Source: Styela clava
Lineage: Eukaryota; Chordata; Ascidiacea; Stolidobranchia; Styelidae
Length of the DNA stretch: 64,000 nucleotides
Direction: 5' to 3'
Assembly (NCBI RefSeq): GCF_964204865.1
Contig: NC_135255.1
Span: forward strand, 8,337,135 to 8,401,134
The notes under the pieces are model-generated. The model was not told where the DNA came from, did no database searches, and saw only the letters and a program-made list of their open reading frames with translations. This document shows positions 12,758 through 25,896 of the stretch, piece after piece (positions within the stretch are counted from its first letter, which is position 1; each line of letters begins with the position of its first letter). The translations under genes were made by a program, and so were the position numbers.

Positions 12758-13303
12758 TCATACAAATCTCCCAGCAATTGCAATGACTTTAGAAATTTGT
12801 ACTCTCTGCTTTGCAGATTGAATTCCTCTAAGAAAAGATGGCACTGGGACTGTAATTCTTGTGCCATCTGGAGTACCATCATCATTTATTAAAATTACAT
12901 TATTAGAATCCATTCTGGCTTTCATGGGGCCCATTGATCTCTTTTGACCAATAATAAGTGCTCTTTTCATCAGTCCTCCTATTGCTAAAAGTACAGTGTC
13001 ACCCACCCTTCCATATCCAGTTTTATGGTAGACTTGTATCACTCGGGGATAACGATAATAGCTCTGCAATGCAAGTGCACTATTGTCAGTTACCCTTACC
13101 CGGGTAAGTTTTTGAAAAGCTTTCCTCTGCATAGCCTTCGTTTGCCGATGTCTGTCTCTAACATTGCCTGGGTGATGTTTTTCTCCGAAATTCACATTTT
13201 CATAAAATGTTTGATTGTCATAATGTGCAGCATTTGGTGCCTTTACATTGCAGCATGTGTAGAATCCCCTGTTGAAATTTTTTACATGATAAAAATATTT
13301 CAT
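12758..13303 (-). CDS. MRPL14: Mitochondrial large-subunit ribosomal protein uL14m
   Basis: Single-exon ORF of 181 residues. From residue 65 it follows the uL14 family: LTRVRVTDNSALAL, then RVIQVYHKTGYGRVGD, a GLMKRALIIGQKR segment and DSNNVILINDDG, then GTRI and a C-terminal SKVIAIAGRFV. The wording matches animal mitochondrial L14 rather than cytosolic RPL23. It binds 23S-type rRNA at the subunit interface of the mitoribosome. About 64 residues precede the conserved core, more than in human MRPL14; they are basic and aromatic (NFNRGFYTCC) and probably include the mitochondrial targeting peptide. An in-frame TAG lies upstream of the ATG, which supports this start unless there is an unseen 5' exon. 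Confidence 0.93.
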   Translation of the reverse strand: MKYFYHVKNFNRGFYTCCNVKAPNAAHYDNQTFYENVNFGEKHHPGNVRDRHRQTKAMQRKAFQKLTRVRVTDNSALALQSYYRYPRVIQVYHKTGYGRVGDTVLLAIGGLMKRALIIGQKRSMGPMKARMDSNNVILINDDGTPDGTRITVPVPSFLRGIQSAKQRVQISKVIAIAGRFV

Positions 13304-13657
13304 AGAAAATAAAGAGGTGAGCCAAAAAATAATCTATTGCCTTGACAGATAAAATAACCACCAATAATCATTTTTTTCCTGTGATTTTGAATTTTAACAT
13401 AATAAAAATTCATTTTACCTCACTGCATTAATTGAAGGGTTGAAGTATCTAAGAATGCTTTGCATCTTTTAATCCACAGGATTTTAACTTGTATCTGAAG
13501 ACATCCAATAGTATTATGCTTGTTTAAACCTACCAATGAAATAAGTTGGTATGAGAAATCAGGATAGAAACCGAGGGTTAGCAGAGGTCACGATGAGCCA
13601 ACCACTGAGCTAAGAAATAATCAAAACTGATCACAGAATCAGGTGAGCAAACAAAAC
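13304..13657. other. 5' flank of MRPL14
   Basis: AT-rich upstream DNA of the minus-strand gene. I see no TATA box that I would defend. Confidence 0.35.
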
Positions 13658-13949
13658 TTGGGGTCTGGTATAGTTTAGTACCACATACCCTTCTAATTGG
13701 CCTGGCTTAACAATTTTTGCATATGTCATTTCTAACCCTCACATGACTATGTCACCGAAAAATTATGCCATTGCGACATCACAGTTACATAATAAGGCCC
13801 ACCAAAGTAAGCGGATGATCGTCCAAAACGCGCAGAAAGATCACCGGCGCTAGCGAGTTTGTTATCGGCTGCGCAGATGACATATCGGGCGATCGTAATG
13901 ATACTTTGGCAAGCACGATGACGTGAAGGTGACGTAATTTTTGCTACAG

Positions 13950-14333
13950 GAGTGGTGACTCCACTACGCCCCATGGGCCGGGGCCACGGCCCATCTAATT
14001 GGGCCACATGGGCCGTGGCCCATCAAGCTATGGGCCGTGGCCCCGTCAGGAAAAATTCAATTATCTTACCAAAATTTTCAATTTCTACAAAATTGTCAAT
14101 ATTCGAACCAAAAAATAAACTCCTGTAGTATGTGTACCAGGTTAGGGTTAGGGCAAAATTTTGTTCAGATTTTTTACATTATAGTTCTATTATGAGTTTG
14201 GGGACTGTCTGTGTTAGCCAAGTGAATAGTTCCTTTACACAACTTGATGGGCCACGGCCCATAGCCTGATGGGCCTAGGCCCAATTTGATGGGCCGTGGC
14301 CCCGGCCCATGGGCCGAAGAGGAGTCACCACTT
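13950..14333. mobile_element. GGGCC-rich foldback element C nested in B
   Basis: The ends AGTGGTGACTCC and GGAGTCACCACTT are inverted copies. Just inside are GCCCATGGGCCGGGGCCACG and its inverse CGTGGCCCCGGCCCATGGGC. The motif GGGCCGTGGCCC recurs several times, making a very GC-rich, self-complementary block in an AT-rich setting. Element A is nested inside it. Confidence 0.65.
14124..14232. mobile_element. Foldback MITE, family A, fragment nested in C
   Basis: CTGTAGTATGTGTACCAGG, then TTAGGGTTAGGG, then ATAGTTCTATTATGAGTTTG and TTAGCCAAGTGAATAG follow the order of the intact copy at 2701-2830. The right arm is missing. Confidence 0.65.
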
Positions 14334-14448
14334 CCACTCAATTTTTGGATGGCCTAGTCAGGTGAGGGGTTAGTAATAACATATGCAAAATTCGTTATGC
14401 TACGCCTACTGGAAGTACTTGCGGTACTAAACTATACTAGACCCCAAA

Positions 14449-16046
14449 ACCTCATGTACTGTTTGAGACATACAGATTTAAAATTGTGAGTAAGGGGCTG
14501 TCAAAAGAAGTGATACAATGTTCCTCACCTAAAATGTGTTAAATTAATGAATACACGCACGCACAAGGCACACACACATACAATCACTAAGACATAATAA
14601 CGAAATAAAAAGAGAAAAAAGATAAACATAGTAGTCTATGTTATTGCATTCAAAAACATGATGATGTCTGAGTATTAGGTGGTTACCAAACGTTAATAAA
14701 AGACCATGAAAAACAACTGTGACAGACAATGAAGGCGGCAGTCCAGTAAAAAAATAAAAAGTTTTATCAATTCTGAAATTAGACCTGTTTCAACTGATCA
14801 CAATGATAAAGGCAGCATGAGAAATATGCCCCTATACAGGCACCCAACAATATTGTAAGATAAATTTGTCAAGTACAGAAGTCAGCAAGTATCGGTATCG
14901 TACCATTTGCATTTTGCACACTCAATACAATAAAATATATTTCGGAACTTTATTCTCGGCAATTTAATTACTCCAGCACTGGCAAAACATAAAATGAAGG
15001 TACCGGTACCGCAGTGATGTGTTAGTTTATGTTGCTAGTCAAGGTACTTATGAAAATTTTCACCTGGCTAATCCACCCAATTTCAGTATAAGTCAACAAG
15101 AACAATCAGTGTTGTATTCTCCCTGAGTACAACATAAATTTCAACGTGAAAATCTGGCACGGCATGACGAATTCAGCCATCCGTTTGATGATACGGCAAT
15201 TTATTTTAGCTGCGTCATTACTAAATAATACGTTCTGTTGTAATTTTCGATTCGATCGGAGGCTGAGCGACTTTCGTGTTTAAAACTCTACGTTGTAGCT
15301 CAAATTACGGTTAGGTTGCGCTGCTGACTCTATACTTATAAGTTAGCTGTATAAGCATATTACTGTGAAGAACATTTAAGATTTTAAAATCTACGTTAAA
15401 ATCTTAGATAGTCTAGATCTGTAATTTTTAAATCAGTTTCACATTTTCCAGATTTCAGAATCTACCGGTATTGAAATAAGCAACTTTGGTATTCAGGTAA
15501 TCTATTTTATAGGCAGTGAGGTTTATTACCACCCATAGTCTGATAATGTCAATTATAGTACCGGTACCGTATGGCGAATCACGCTCATCATTAGGAATAC
15601 GGTACCGGTAGCGGTACCCTTGCCATCGCACTTCTGATTAGTGTGCTTGGGTTTGTAAGCTTGAATTCCGCCCAACTATGTCAGTATGTGGAAGAGGACT
15701 GTTGTAATTCTCCATCATTGAGTCCATATGTCTAAAAACAAATAAATGGCGGACTAATCCCATATCGATTGTGACATTGTAGTCAACTTCCTCTCCCTCT
15801 GGATAAATATGTAAATCCTATTGCAAATATGGATAGGATGTAAATAATTTCATATTTTGCCTTTGAAGAATTTTTAGTTAATTCCCTACTTTTCCGTGTC
15901 AACTATTGAAAGTAAAAAATGTGGTGTTACGAATTTCTCATTGTTCGTTAGCTGTGGTGCTTATATATTAAAATTATTCTATATTAAATACTCACTTATT
16001 ATTATTTTATGATTAATTATGCACGATACAGGTCAAAAATAAAAAA
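14449..16046. other. Intergenic between element B and PSMB1
   Basis: Non-coding. Contains four TACCGGTA palindromes (15001, 15463, 15559, 15603) and a degraded 3' part of SINE family 1 (about 15690-15835). A possible 3' splice site (CAG at 16029-16031) lies 15 bases before the PSMB1 ATG. Confidence 0.45.
15690..15835 (+). repeat. Degraded SINE family 1, 3' part
   Basis: TGAGTCCATATGTCTAAAAA, CAAATAAATGGCGGACTAAT and the tail CTCTGGATAAATATGTAAAT follow the order of the intact SINE at 54515-54865. The tRNA-like head is absent. Confidence 0.6.
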
Positions 16047-16826
16047 ATGGATAGTATTGGAAAACTTCAAACCTATGGAATCAATGCACCAAAGCAGCAA
16101 CATTTTTCCCCATATGCTTCAAACGGTGGTAATACATTGGCGATTTCTGGAGATGATTTTGCCATAATTGCAGCAGATACCAGGCTGAGTCAGGGTTTCT
16201 CTATACACAGCCGGGAAGAACCAAAAACTTTACAGCTAACCCCCAAAGTTGTGCTGGGAGCTGCAGGTTTTCATGGAGATAGTCTGACCCTAAAAAAGGT
16301 CATACAAAATAGAATAAAATTATATGAGCATGAGCACGGCAAGAAGCCAAGTGTCAGTGCAATAGCCGCCATGCTATCAACCATCCTTTATTACAAGCGA
16401 TTCTTTCCTTACTATGTTTACAACCTGTTGGCTGGCATAGATGATGAAGGCAAAGGTTGTGTGTATTCATACGATCCGGTTGGATGTTATGAACGTGAAG
16501 CATATAGGGCAGAAGGTTCAGCTGCTGAATTGTTGCAACCTCTTCTGGACAATCAGATAGGTATGTTGTAAAGTAACATGGATATAATATAACAATGATT
16601 TTTTAACGAGTTAAAAAATGACATGATTAAATATGCTTTTTTAGGTTTCAAGAATATGGAAAATGTTCCGAAAATACCTCTTACGAAACAGAAAGGTTTA
16701 CAGCTAGTAAAGGATGCTTTCATATCTGCTGCTGAACGAGATATAACGACTGGAGATAGTGTTCTTATCCATATTATTGATGCCAATGGTGTGAAGACAG
16801 AACGATTCCCTCTTAGAAGAGACTGA
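16047..16826 (+). CDS. PSMB1: Proteasome subunit beta type-1 (beta 6)
   Basis: Two exons, 16047-16560 and 16645-16826, are joined in phase 1 (donor GTATGT, acceptor TTTTTTAG) and give 231 residues; human PSMB1 has 241. Diagnostic segments are FSPYASNGGNTLAISGDDFA, ADTRLSQGFSIHSREEPK, GAAGFHGDSLTL, AAMLSTILYYKRFFPYYVYN, YSYDPVGCYERE, LLQPLLDNQIGFKNM and FISAAERDITTGD. It is a structural, non-catalytic beta subunit of the 20S core: there is no N-terminal active-site Thr after a propeptide. A possible 3' splice site lies 15 bases before the ATG, so an upstream non-coding exon or a trans-spliced leader is possible. The next gene (KAT8) is convergent. Confidence 0.97.
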
Positions 16827-17931
16827 GTTTTTCTACCAGGACTTTCTGTGACATTATTAGCACTATCTAACAGTGCAAGATGCTCAAAAAAGTTCATTTG
16901 TCAGTAAATGTGAGCATTTCGAAGCTTGTTTGAAAAAATGCTTTGCATTTTATTACTAAATTACATTCTTGAATATAAAAGTGTATGAATGATGGGTATT
17001 ACATTAGAGAAGTTTCAAAGGAATGTTTGGTGTTGCATGCATTTCAATGGTAGTCTTGACTGCCCGTCCGTGTACATTTAGAGCCAAAATATGTCAAATA
17101 GCGCCTGCTTGGGGAATTAAGAATACTATTTGCCGAGCCCACAACAGAATTTCACCTGGTCTGTAGGATCATTTTTCACACCTTTTATTACTAAATTACA
17201 TTCTTGAATATAAAAGTGTATGAATGATGGGTATTACATTAGAGAAGTTTCAAAGGAATGTTTGGTGTTGCATGCATTTTGTTTAATATGCGCAGTTCCA
17301 TGCATTTCAATGGTTAGTCTTGACTGCCCGTCCGTGTACATTTAGAGCCAAAATATGTCAAATAGCGCCTGCTTGGGGAATTAAGAATACTATTTACCCA
17401 CAACAGAATTTCACCTGGTCTGATGTCTGCAGGATCATTTTTCACACCTCGCCAGCTACACCCAATTAATATCTCTCTGGAGAATCTATCCCCTGACTAT
17501 CATGCAAGTAGGTGACCTCTGCATATAGTAATATCCAAGTTTCATGGATGAAAAATACAACAAAATTCTTGTGCTTTGTTTCAGTTTATACTGCTATCAA
17601 TGCTATAGTTATGGTTTTATATGGAGCCCAAAAATAAGCAGACCCCCCTTCGGTAGGTGTATCCTCTGTGTGAAATTATTCCTGCCCTGTTGGATGAGTA
17701 ATAGATTGAAAGTTTCTTGTGTTTTATTTCAGTTCATGGTGTCGAGCCCCGGAGTCCAGAATAAACAGACTTCCTGTGTTAACATCTTCAACAAGATATT
17801 TGAGTACAACAAAGACAGTGAAAAGCAGTTTAATAAAATAATGGCGATTGGCAATATGAAAAGATTCAGTCAGAATGCCTCACATGTATTCTGTAATTAG
17901 TTCATATAGTTTTGTCAACAGTTGACAGTCT
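16827..17931. other. Convergent spacer between PSMB1 and KAT8
   Basis: Holds the 3' ends of both genes and a tandem duplication. On the minus strand, AATAAA corresponds to TTTATT at 17723-17728, about 205 bases past the KAT8 stop. The 118-codon plus ORF at 17544-17900 resembles nothing known and is probably non-coding. Confidence 0.4.
16946..17448. repeat. Tandem duplication, unit about 240-265 bp
   Basis: Two near-identical direct copies: about 16946-17182 and 17183-17448. Both begin TTTTATTACTAAATTACATT and end GGATCATTTTTCACACC. Copy 2 has extra bases (TTGTTTAATATGCGCAGTTC region, and GATGTCTGC). Differences are mostly indels, so the event is recent. Confidence 0.85.
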
Positions 17932-20034
<2,103 letters not shown>

Positions 20035-20042
20035 ATCTACAC

Positions 20043-20697
20043 CAGGGTCGTCCAACCCGTGGTCCACGCGGTAATATTTGAATCCCATCGTCTTTCACAA
20101 ATCTGAGCCATTATTGAAAGTCTAATAACAAAAGTATTCCTTGTCGTTCTAATGCGTGAGAAACACCACACACCTATCGTCCCTTTTTATGTCACTTTGT
20201 GGGCGTTATTGCTGGAGAGAGATGTTTGAATTTATTTTTATTGTTTGTCATATATTTCAATCTGTTTTTTTTCTGTGAAGCTAGAAGAGGCAGTTTTTTA
20301 TGATCTCAATATTAGACAGCACTTACTTATACGAGCAAGTTTTTTCACGGATGAACCATGTCATATCATCCGTGAGATCACTAAATTCCGACAGTCATTC
20401 AGAAAAATTCTCTCTGCATTGCTACATCGCCCGTCGCAACGAATATTGACAAACATATTAGATAAAAGCAGTGCCATACTTCATATTGAAATATCTATGT
20501 GTGGTAAAAACTTTTGATTTTACTGTATCTTTGTATTTTCATTGTTCTTATAAGTTTAGTTTGGGGGTTTTGTTTGTTTTTTCATTGATCCGTAGTCGGC
20601 GTGGTGCAAACTAGAACATAACTGCCATTGCAAGTGGCCCGCCCAATCATTCGTAAACCAAATGTGGCCCTTTAGCCCAAAAGGTTGGACAACGCTG
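20043..20697 (+). mobile_element. hAT element with a transposase C-terminal remnant (655 bp)
   Basis: The ends are CAGGGTCGTCCAACCC and the inverse GGTTGGACAACGCTG. A perfect 8-bp target duplication ATCTACAC flanks it (20035-20042 and 20698-20705). Near 20310-20440 one frame reads TYLYEQVFSRMNHVISSVRS, the hAT dimerisation-domain pattern Y-x-x-E-Q-x-F-S-x-M found at the C-terminus of hAT/ZBED-type transposases. A stop follows soon after. It is therefore an internally deleted derivative of a once coding hAT element. Confidence 0.85.
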
Positions 20698-20814
20698 ATC
20701 TACACGATGATTGCGATTAACGAGGCGATCCCACTTTTTCAAAACAAAGAAAGACGAGAAATATAATAAAAGAGTATGATTAAAACATTTTTCACCCGGT
20801 CAAGCGAATTAATG

Positions 20815-21355
20815 TTTGGAAATCAAAAATTTTCTCCAATATATCGAAAATATCAATAAAATAGTTTATTAAACTGGTTTAAGACATGATAAATATTTTC
20901 TGATCAAATTTATAAACACTGTAACTCTGATAGACATATATAAAACACATATTCAAATTTAAAAAAAATTCAGCGTGCCGAAAGTAGGGAATTTCCCCCC
21001 AACTTATCAAAAATATGGACAAAATGCAAGAAATATGTTTTTCTCATCTAACTGTCAAATTCATAAACAGTATTTTTTGGTAGACACATACCGTATGAAA
21101 CAAATATTAAAATTTTAAAAACTCACTGATTAAAAGTAGAAAATTTCCCCTCATTTTATCGACGAAATCGTCACTGTAACTGAGTTCGGGAGATAAAGCC
21201 TACAAAAATTTATGCGAGGAATAATTTTTTTCGTCGAATTAACGAACACATTAATTCCGTTAGACATATATAAAACATATGAAAAAACCTTACCATACGG
21301 GAAGTAGGAAGTTCCACGGAATATATCGAAAATATCCAAATGTCTGCCAAGTTCC
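20815..21355. repeat. Degenerate tandem repeat, period about 150 bp, four copies
   Basis: Each unit carries a GTAGGGAATTTCCCC-like block, then ATATCGAAAATATC-like sequence, and later TAGACATATATAAAACA. Examples are TTTTCTCCAATATATCGAAA (20830), GTAGGGAATTTCCCCCC (20986), AGTAGAAAATTTCCCC (21136) and AAGTAGGAAGTTCC (21301). The units have diverged considerably. Confidence 0.55.
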
Positions 21356-22639
21356 ACTCCTGAGAATAAGCTAACTAAGCCAACGACACATTTGCCCGCC
21401 AAGACTAATTACCCGTTCTTTGATTTCTGGACTTTGTTGACGAAATTGCAGATGGTTCATACACGTAAAAAATGTTCATTGAAACACAAAATAAATTGAC
21501 AAATCTGGAGCGAAAGAAATATCAGTGCAACTGTACAGATTTTTATTAATAAGCCATCGTTGCTTTATTACTGATTGCACCTTTTTCTAGAAATAAACAA
21601 AAAAAAAAATAGCTCTTTCTCTCTCTCACTCTCGGGGGAACATTAATTGTGACGTCTAGGAAATATTTTTATAGGGTCAAAGGTTGAGAAAACAACCATA
21701 TTTCATTTAGTGAGCAAGGTATTTTTTTTACTAAATTATCGGTAATATTACATACGGTACCGGTATATCTGTGTACAGCACAAGTGTATCGTTTTGCACT
21801 ATTTGCAATATCGCGTTTTGCACTATTGCACATTCAGTTTAAAAGCGTGAGCCATTCAGTACCGGTACGAATGTAGGAGGGGAACTCTCACAGAAATCTG
21901 GAAATGTTATTATCAAGTACCGGTAGTCTAATCACAAATTTTAGACTAGTGTGGAGTGGACAGCAGCTGTTCTTCCTCTACAACCAGACAACTCTTTCTG
22001 TTCTTCCTCTTGTCCTCTGTTACCGGTACCTTAATTATCTTGACAAGAATACGCAAAGAGTTGAGTACGGTACCGTAATTCTGTAGTTCAGTACCAGTTA
22101 TAGCAGTATAGTATATAGTTACTAGGTAGTTATTTAATCAAAATAATTTCCAGAATTCTCCACTTTAAATTTGTGTATATTATAGTATTATGGCAGTATG
22201 GAGTGTTCGAATAAACTATCTACCGAATCTATCCATGGATTTGTTCACAAAGATAAAACATTACACGAATAAGATAACTGGATAAAAGCGAAGAATTTTT
22301 GACTGTTTGAACTGAGCAAAAGCTAAAATGAGTTTTTAAACACATTTACTAGCCTTGAGCATTGACTTGACAGTTCGAAGAAGAAAGAAAACAAACCTCA
22401 TCCAACCTGAACAATTGTGGTAGGCTACCTAATCCAGTTTGCCAGTAAGCATAAATTTTATAAGACAGTACAACAGTAAGAGATTCTGAGATTATAAAAG
22501 CTGAAAAGAGAGTAATATTACAGTTTTATAAGAATAGGAGATCATTAACTTACACATTGCAGCATTACACATTACTGCATTATGTCAGTATGTAGACGTA
22601 TCGTCTCACATATTCTCGAACAAAACAATGAACAGGGTC
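21356..22639. other. Intergenic, no gene seen
   Basis: AT-rich DNA with four TACCGGTA palindromes (21758, 21860, 21918, 22021) within 270 bases. No coding similarity was found. Confidence 0.4.
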
Positions 22640-23010
22640 TCAGGTATTTTCCTACCTCAAGTACTTCTAGTGGGCGTAGCATAACGATTTTTGACTTCCT
22701 GACTTCGCCATCCAAAAATCACATCACTACGCCATCACAATCATGTCATAGAGCTTGCCAAAGTATACATATGATCGCCTGAAATGACATCTGTGCCGAC
22801 GATAAAGAACTTACTACTTCTCTCATATTGGAATCACTGCGGGCACTGTGACGAGAAATAGCTTGCTCGATTTTGGGTGATTGTCTGCGCGTCTTTGATG
22901 ACAGTTCATATAGTCTGAAGGGCTTTATTATGTCACTGTGACGTTGTAGTAACATAATTTTCGGATAACGCAGTCAGGTGGGGGTTGGGATTGATATATG
23001 CAAAAATTGA
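22640..23010. mobile_element. Foldback element, family B, second copy
   Basis: CAAGTACTTCTAGTGGGCGT with AGCATAACGATTTTTGACTT, CGCCATCCAAAAAT and ATCACTACGCCATCACAATC mark the left arm. CAGTCAGGTGGGGGTTGGGA with ATATATGCAAAAATTGAGTG marks the inverted right arm. The same blocks occur in the element at 13658-14448. The outermost TTGGGGTC ends are not seen here. Confidence 0.55.
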
Positions 23011-23371
23011 GTGACAGGGCACTCATACAAACAATCAAAAAAATAATTTTTGGATTAAAATCTGCAAGCATATACCCCAACTCTATCTGTAAATGATTCA
23101 GCATGTATGAATTTTGTGATTGATTTATTCTGAAAAATCCATCCTTTTTTATTTAAATACTGCAATTTTGTTTTGTATCAAATTTATGCTATACCAGTAA
23201 AATCAAAAAATTTCAATTTGTTTTCTTAAATTTCAGCCTTCCATTATTTTTTGATCAACTATGAAGAAGTTTCATTTACACTTAGGCTTCACCACCACAT
23301 GATTAAATCTGCAACATATATGTATATTCAGGGTTCCATATACCTTTGCAGCAATCATTTTATAAAGTCAT

Positions 23372-24919
23372 ATGGATGTGTTTGCATCTGCATACCCAGA
23401 TGCCTGTTCAAGCATTGGAGCAGCATCCAGGGCAGGAAACTCTCAAGTTTTGCATGAACTTTTGATGAAGGGGTTGGATTACACGATCAAAGATAACAGG
23501 GGATGGTATCCTATGCATGAAGCAGCATTTGGCGGTCATATCGAGTGTGTTAAAATACTTTTGGAAACGGCAATGTCAGATTGCGAATCTACCAGAGAGA
23601 TTTTGGATTGTGTATTCCCACCTGCTTTTGATGGAGAAACACCGTTATCTATTGCTTCTAGTGAAGGCCATGTTGAAGTTGTTAAACATCTCATGAGCTT
23701 GTACAAAGAATCGGAATTGGGAATTGACAAAATGGGATATCCTCTCCATGAATCCTGCAAAAATGGGCATAATAAATGTATTGAAATTCTAGTTGATGAA
23801 TTCCCAATGCATGTTAACATGAAGGATTCCCGAAGTGGTGATTATCCAATACATGTAATTGTTGAAAAAGAAAATATTCAAGCAACAAAATTTTTAATAC
23901 AAAATGGGGCTGATGTAAATGTGCAAGATTCAGATGACTTGAAGACACCATTACATGTGGCAGTTTCTATTGAAAATGAAGAGATTGTGAAACTTTTGAT
24001 CAATGAAGTTAAGGATGTGAATGCAACTGATATCACAGATTGTACGCCCTTATATTTAGCTGCGCAAAATGGAAATGAAAATATAGTACGGTTGCTGTTA
24101 AACAAAGGTGCTGATCCATTAAAGTGCATGTATATTGATCATATGGGCTTAAAAAGTTTTCCATTAACAGTAGCAGCTGAAAAAGGACATTTTCCCGTTG
24201 TTAAATTGCTTGCAAAAATTACTCCGAAAGATTGTTGTATTTCTGCAGTTATTTTGAGTGCTTTTAATAGGCACAATGATTGTTTATTATATTTATTCAG
24301 AAAAGGATATTCAACTTTCCATTCGGATATTAAAATTGCAGGTGAAAGCGTATGGGATATTTTATTAGGCCACAACAATGGTTTTGAAAGTTTCTCAAGT
24401 ACTGTTAAAATACTTATTGAAAATGATACTTTATTTTCGGATCTTGCGAGAAGGGAAGAACATTTGTATTTTAAATATTTTATTTTGCCCATGAGATTTA
24501 ATGACGTTAATATTGTGGTCCTAAATGAGTTTTTGAATGCAGGACTACTGGAATTACGATTCAACTGTGAAACATTTCCTAACTTATCATATTCAATCAG
24601 CGGACATAAAGTTTTACAAGATCGCTTAATCCTAAATAGTCGGTATCCGCATTATCTGAGAAATCTATCCAAAATATCACTTTGTTTGAGATATTTTCCA
24701 TTTTTATCGATTTCACATAATAGTTCATTGCCATTGGTGGTTGCAAATGTTGATGATCTTCTGCATGGAATTCTAGTTCAAAATGTTCCATCCTTGGTTG
24801 ATTTAACCAGATGGGTGATACGCTGCTATATAATTAAAGTCAAAGGCCTCATTTGTTCCAAACATATTACCTGCTTAAATTTACCAAGAAAATTGGAAGA
24901 TTTCCTGTTGCAATGTTAA
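23372..24919 (+). CDS. ASB3: Ankyrin repeat and SOCS box protein, ASB3-like
   Basis: Uninterrupted ORF of 515 residues (human ASB3 518). The start MDVFASAYPDACSSIGAASR aligns with the ASB3 N-terminus, which fixes the ATG. About ten ankyrin repeats follow, e.g. NRGWYPMHEAAFGGHIECVK, GETPLSIASSEGHVEVVK, LKTPLHVAVSIENEEIVK and CTPLYLAAQNGNENIVRLLL. The last 45 residues form a SOCS box: VPSLVDLTRWVIRCYI (BC box, binding elongin B/C) and LNLPRKLEDFLL (Cul5 box). ASB proteins are substrate receptors of Cullin-5 ubiquitin ligases. The substrate of this one cannot be read from the sequence. A possible 3' splice site at 23350 lies 20 bases before the ATG, suggesting a non-coding first exon or trans-splicing. 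Confidence 0.92.
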   Translation: MDVFASAYPDACSSIGAASRAGNSQVLHELLMKGLDYTIKDNRGWYPMHEAAFGGHIECVKILLETAMSDCESTREILDCVFPPAFDGETPLSIASSEGHVEVVKHLMSLYKESELGIDKMGYPLHESCKNGHNKCIEILVDEFPMHVNMKDSRSGDYPIHVIVEKENIQATKFLIQNGADVNVQDSDDLKTPLHVAVSIENEEIVKLLINEVKDVNATDITDCTPLYLAAQNGNENIVRLLLNKGADPLKCMYIDHMGLKSFPLTVAAEKGHFPVVKLLAKITPKDCCISAVILSAFNRHNDCLLYLFRKGYSTFHSDIKIAGESVWDILLGHNNGFESFSSTVKILIENDTLFSDLARREEHLYFKYFILPMRFNDVNIVVLNEFLNAGLLELRFNCETFPNLSYSISGHKVLQDRLILNSRYPHYLRNLSKISLCLRYFPFLSISHNSSLPLVVANVDDLLHGILVQNVPSLVDLTRWVIRCYIIKVKGLICSKHITCLNLPRKLEDFLLQC

Positions 24920-25896
24920 AAAGTTTTGCTGTTTCATATCTGAAAAACATTTTAGTGATCACAGATGAAAACAGTATAATCATGCAGAAATGCAGATGAA
25001 ATTGAAACATTCCCCAGTCCCCACACTGTATTAACTTAGGATGGGAACACTAAATATTGAGCTTATTCCTCATATGACTTGGCTATATTAAATATATATA
25101 TCACTTGGCTTTCTAAAATGTTGACTATAATTCTTTTGCATGTTGATAAATTTATCTCAAGCAGTCAATTTTAATTTTTTACAATTTGTATTAAGCTACC
25201 CCACAATTCTGGTTACCCAAGTTCTTAGTGTAGTTTACCGTGGCACATTTGATTGTGGAGATTGGTTTTGATGTTAAAGATCATGTTATTAGCCCCATAA
25301 CTAATTTCATTAGGTATGCTTGTTGAAACTGCCATAAATATATGCATGTTTAAACCTCTGATCGCCATGATATTGTAGGCTAAAGTAACTTTGGTGGGTG
25401 ATTTAATGCTGCTGTGGGATGTGCCGACATAACTATTCCTGTATTCCTTATCATATAGAACCAATTTGTTTGGGACGTGACCTTTGACATTGCCTATCCA
25501 AAATGAAATATGTAGCTGGAGCTCCAGAAGAAAACCACTTGGATCAATTCTAGGAAAAATTTCTGATTTAAATCAAATTATTTGGTTAAGAAAATTATAT
25601 TTTATTTTCCCCACATCAGAGCAACTTTTTTGCACAATGGTCTTTATGATTAAGCTATAATCTCTTCGCAGTCCTGTCCCTTTTCGCAATACTATTGAGG
25701 CTTTTTTACTCAATCATAAATAACAGAAGGTCTAACTTACATACAAATGAATGAATTAAATTATTGTATTTTGGTCGTAGCCAATTACATTGCAAATACT
25801 TAGTAGATTTCCTATATTCTTTGTATGATTTCAGGTAAAACTTACTGTTGTGGCATTAAGTCGTAGTGGAAACACTAGATACACTGTATTGTGAAT
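24920..25896. other. Spacer between ASB3-like and CULT genes
   Basis: Presumed ASB3 3' UTR and upstream region of the CULT gene. A possible 3' splice site TTTCAG (25830-25834) lies about 60 bases before the CULT ATG. The 79-codon minus ORF at 25225-25464 is unlike anything known. Confidence 0.4.

Larger units (their letters stand above)
13658..14448. mobile_element. Foldback element, family B, with about 115-bp inverted termini
   Basis: The left end TTGGGGTCTGGTATAGTTTA is matched by the inverse of TAAACTATACTAGACCCCAA at the right. The similarity continues inward through GCATATGTCATTTCTAACCC / GCATATGTTATTACTAACCC and TGACTA..CACCGAAAAAT / TGACTAGGCCATCCAAAAAT. A relative lies at 22640-23010. 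The interior holds element C (13950-14333). Confidence 0.7.

Noticed and set aside
17544-17900. 118-codon plus-strand ORF after PSMB1
   Set aside because: No family, no clear promoter or splice context, and it falls in the convergent 3' region.
20245-20517. 90-codon ORF as a host gene
   Set aside because: It lies wholly inside a hAT element with target duplications; a different frame holds the transposase remnant.
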